NCBI GenBank assembly: GCA_002368795.1 | Contig: DFFG01000028.1 | Span: forward strand, 7,396-30,511 | DNA: 23,116 bases | DNA from: Eubacterium sp. UBA3782 | GTDB taxonomy: Bacteria > Bacillota > Clostridia > Lachnospirales > Lachnospiraceae | Direction: 5' to 3' | Shown here: piece by piece, positions 20,954 through 23,116 of the stretch | How the letters are laid out: every line of letters starts with the position of its first letter | How positions within the stretch are numbered: position 1 is the first letter of the stretch | Position numbers and translations under genes: made by a program | The notes under the pieces: model-generated | The model's input: the letters and a program-made list of their open reading frames with translations, nothing else | Databases searched by the model: none | Told to the model about the DNA's origin: nothing

Positions 20954-22444
20954 TTACTCCAGTCCGCCGTAGCCGCCGGCCGGGATCGTGCTACCGGCCA
21001 CCGTGTTCTGCCGCTCGATGATCTCCATCGACAGGCGGATGTAATACCGTTCCTGAATATCGTTCAGATCGGAATGCAGCATGTCCTCGCACTTGTGGAT
21101 CCTGTAGAGGATCGTATTCCGGTGGGAATACAGATGGGCGGCCGTGCGGCTGAGCGAGCGCTCATAGTCGAGATAGGACTTCAGCGTATCATACAGCTCG
21201 TCGCCCCGCTCCTGCTTGTCCTTCCAGAGCTTCAGGATCATCGGATGGCAGGCGTGGATCTTGTCCAGATCGTTGTTGCATTCCAGGATAAAGTTTACCC
21301 CGTAATTGCCGAAAAAGAAGATGCGCTCGTCGGTATCCTGCATCAGGCCCAGCTGGATCGTCTTTACCGCCTGCCGGAACAGGAAGCTGACCGAATCCAG
21401 CCCCGCGATCGGCAGGCTGAATGCCGTGACGATCGGGTTGTTCCGGGAAAGTCCGGTCAAAAAGTTCAGGAATTCCGGATCCTCCGAGACCGCCCGGTTG
21501 ACCAGCAGCAGGATATACGGGCGTTTGGTGATGACCACGCCCTCGGTGATCTGCCGGGAGATCATGGCGCTGAGCACATGAAGTGCCTCCGGGAAGCCCT
21601 GATTGTGGAGCTCCCAGGGTTGAAGCAGAACCAGCTGGTAGGTATCCTTCCGATCCCAGTTCTGGAACTTCATCTGCAGCTCCAGCTCCTTCTCGTCGTA
21701 GGTCTTGTGGAAGATCAGCGCATAGAAGGCGTTAAACTGCTGCCGGCTCTCTCCGCCGGACGCGCCCAGGATCGGCTCCAGATACTGGGCAAGCCGCTCA
21801 AGCAGCTGGAAGTCACCGTTGTTGAACTTGCGCTTTTTCTCCAGGACCAGCATCCTTCCGCAGGCGATGCTGTTGAACTGCATATTGTAGGAGATGCCGC
21901 CATAGCGGTAGGGCTCTCCCTCTTTAAAGCTTGTGGTCTTGTGCCCATAGCGGGTAAAGTTCGTCTCCAGATGCTCCTCCCGCATGTACCGAAGGCTGTT
22001 GAGCGAGGAGTACCCGTAGGTCTTCAGATAGTTCCACTCTTCGTCCATATCGCCGATATCCGGCTCCCGGCTCATGGCCAGAACCTTATAGTTGGCATCC
22101 TGCAGGATCAGCGGATTCTGAAACACGATCCAGCACTGGTCAAGGATCTTCTGGAAATCCTGGTTGCGGGCTGCCTCGGCGATCTTGTCCTCCCAGTCCT
22201 CATAAAAATCAAACACACCCTGAATGATCTCGAAGGTCTCCTTCGCGCTCAGGTTGTAAAACAGGATCCGGTCTCCCTCGCCGCTGCACACGACATGATC
22301 ATTTTCCTGATACACGTGTACGCAGTTTGTCGAGTACACTGTCCTTGCACTATTTAAAATTGCCGGCGCATCCCAGCGGATATCGATCTCCATATCCAGA
22401 AGGGAGGAAAGCCGGTTGGCAATCATCCACATGCTTAGTTTCAT
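20954..22444 (-). CDS. PucR/CdaR-type helix-turn-helix regulator
   Basis: The 496-residue cytoplasmic regulator has no TM segment or signal peptide. The large N-terminal part (about 1-300) contains a GAF/PAS-like sensory region (ILQDANYKVLAMS, then ISYNMQFNSIACGRMLVLE). The last 70 residues are the PucR C-terminal helix-turn-helix: LYDTLKSYLDYERSLSRTA, AAHLYSHRNTILYRIHKCED, then DIQERYYIRLSMEI. The start at 22444 follows GGAG at 8 nt; an ATG nine codons upstream lacks a ribosome site. Members commonly regulate purine, amino-acid or sugar-acid catabolism, or act as global sensors; the ligand cannot be read. It stands alone with no adjacent catabolic gene on its strand, so targets are unknown. 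Confidence 0.85.
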   Translation of the reverse strand: MKLSMWMIANRLSSLLDMEIDIRWDAPAILNSARTVYSTNCVHVYQENDHVVCSGEGDRILFYNLSAKETFEIIQGVFDFYEDWEDKIAEAARNQDFQKILDQCWIVFQNPLILQDANYKVLAMSREPDIGDMDEEWNYLKTYGYSSLNSLRYMREEHLETNFTRYGHKTTSFKEGEPYRYGGISYNMQFNSIACGRMLVLEKKRKFNNGDFQLLERLAQYLEPILGASGGESRQQFNAFYALIFHKTYDEKELELQMKFQNWDRKDTYQLVLLQPWELHNQGFPEALHVLSAMISRQITEGVVITKRPYILLLVNRAVSEDPEFLNFLTGLSRNNPIVTAFSLPIAGLDSVSFLFRQAVKTIQLGLMQDTDERIFFFGNYGVNFILECNNDLDKIHACHPMILKLWKDKQERGDELYDTLKSYLDYERSLSRTAAHLYSHRNTILYRIHKCEDMLHSDLNDIQERYYIRLSMEIIERQNTVAGSTIPAGGYGGLE

Positions 22445-22531
22445 TTTCTGTTCTCCAGTGCCTCCGGCCATTTATGCCAACGGCATCCGCTGCATGGCTG
22501 CCCTATGCAGCCCTTCTCATTTCCCTCCTCT

Positions 22532-22560
22532 AGATTACCGCATTTTTTGTGCAGACGCAA
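22532..22560 (-). promoter_or_regulatory. Possible promoter of the PucR-type gene
   Basis: TTGCGT (22555-22560) and TAATCT (22532-22537) are spaced by 17 bp on the minus strand. Both are moderate matches. The stretch 22561-22676 upstream contains several short palindromes (GTGCGG-C-CCGCAC, GTGCAT-C-ATGCAC) but no gene I can support. Confidence 0.35.
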
Positions 22561-22676
22561 TGAAAACCCTTGTTTTTTTGCACGAACTGCCAAAAAACAT
22601 TGTATACCAACAGCATATGTTTGGTGCGGGCCGCACAGCATCCGGTGCATGATGCACAGGCACTGCCTGGCAAATG

Positions 22677-22849
22677 AAAAAAGGACTGCACAACTATACA
22701 AAAAGCGTGCATAAACATCCTGGAGAGAGCACACCCGGCAGCCGAAAGGATCTTCAGATCCCTGCCTGCTTCTGCCTTTTTATAGCAGCACAAAGGTATT
22801 CCCTGGCAGGATATTTATGCACGAATTAGTGGTGCGGCAGTCCCTTCCA
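22677..22849 (-). repeat. Nested-palindrome element, copy C (3' of asnS)
   Basis: It has the same architecture as 13238-13423. Outer arms are GGACTGC/GCAGTCC (22683-22689/22837-22843), middle arms CGTGCATAAACATCCTGG with CAGGATATTTATGCACG (22706-22723/22807-22823), plus an inner GGATCT-TC-AGATCC hairpin. On the minus strand it starts about 30 nt after the asnS stop and ends with CAGTCC plus six T. Arms match copy B best in the GTGC-TAAACAT segment; the interior has diverged. Confidence 0.6.
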
Positions 22850-22879
22850 AAAGGAAGGCGCACGCCTTTTTATACTATT

Positions 22880-23116
22880 TTACAGATCGCAGTGGTTGAC
22901 CGTTCTCGGGAACGGGATGACGTCGCGGATATTGCCCATGCCAGTCAGATACATCACGCAGCGCTCAAAGCCCAGGCCGAAGCCGGCATGGCGGGTCGTG
23001 CCGTATCTGCGCAGATCCAGATAGAAATCATAGCCGTCCATATCCATGTTCAGCTCTTCCATCCTGGTCTTCAGCTTGCCGAGGTCTTCCTCCCTCTGGC
23101 TTCCGCCGATGATCTC
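22880..23116 (-). CDS. asnS: Asparaginyl-tRNA synthetase, C-terminal fragment
   Basis: Seventy-eight C-terminal residues are visible; the rest lies beyond the right edge of the window. Class II motif 3 is clear: RRYGTTRHAGFGLGFERCVMY, followed by LTGMGNIRDVIPFPR and the ending VNHCDL. The preceding EIIGGSQREE matches the AsnRS motif that precedes the final catalytic strand. The enzyme charges tRNA-Asn in the cytoplasm. AspRS and LysRS are excluded by the NIRDVIPFPRT form. The gene is followed by the structured repeat element, which probably terminates it. Confidence 0.93.
   Translation of the reverse strand, partial: EIIGGSQREEDLGKLKTRMEELNMDMDGYDFYLDLRRYGTTRHAGFGLGFERCVMYLTGMGNIRDVIPFPRTVNHCDL

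Noticed and set aside
22505..22734. Short overlapping frames between the PucR-type gene and asnS
   Set aside because: They are Cys/His-rich shadows across palindromes and an A/T-rich promoter region, with no consistent ribosome sites.

Overview
The window looks like chromosome of an anaerobic Firmicute, most likely a Clostridia/Lachnospiraceae-type gut bacterium. This is inferred from the moderately high GC, strong GGAGG ribosome binding sites, a Firmicute-type ROK glucokinase, a YesM/YesN-type two-component system, rubredoxin, and corrinoid/folate methyl-transfer proteins of the acetogen/methylotroph kind. No phage, CRISPR array, transposase or plasmid gene was found. Almost everything is on the minus strand; the exceptions are one tRNA, the two-component system and rubredoxin.

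Layout. 1-250: a cluster of palindromic intergenic repeats. 252-1067: larE with a structured leader. 1274-2584: secreted NlpC/P60 hydrolase. 2884-3980: ROK glucokinase, with a possible 29-residue ORF behind it. 4226-4313: tRNA-Ser(CGA), followed by an unexplained 85-nt hairpin. 4628-9397: a four-gene sugar ABC importer operon (ATPase, two permeases, lipoprotein). Divergent from it, 9688-13109: an AraC-type response regulator and a sensor kinase whose genes overlap by ATGA.

13439-19569 is the most interesting block. Five minus-strand genes encode, in transcription order, a methyltetrahydrofolate:corrinoid methyltransferase, a corrinoid protein, a 2Fe-2S/ASKHA reductive activator, L-ribulose-5-phosphate 4-epimerase and a hydantoinase/oxoprolinase-type ASKHA protein. 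This is half of a corrinoid methyl-transfer pathway: there is no recognisable substrate:corrinoid methyltransferase, and a pentose-phosphate epimerase sits inside the operon. The neighbouring sugar importer and its sensor invite the hypothesis of catabolism of a methylated sugar or sugar-derived compound, but nothing in the sequence proves it.

19709-20494 is a stand-alone HisA of the eukaryotic (HIS6) type. 20683-20844 is rubredoxin, 20954-22444 a PucR/CdaR-type regulator, and 22880-23116 the C-terminus of asparaginyl-tRNA synthetase.

Non-coding structure is rich. A nested-palindrome element of about 170-190 bp occurs after the hydantoinase-like gene and again after asnS, with a half copy beside the first. 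The response-regulator leader folds as a closed multi-stem junction. Two 16-bp direct repeats lie at the importer promoter. An intrinsic terminator sits inside the methyl-transfer operon just before the activator gene. All family assignments come from reading motifs and remembered family sequences; no database search was run.
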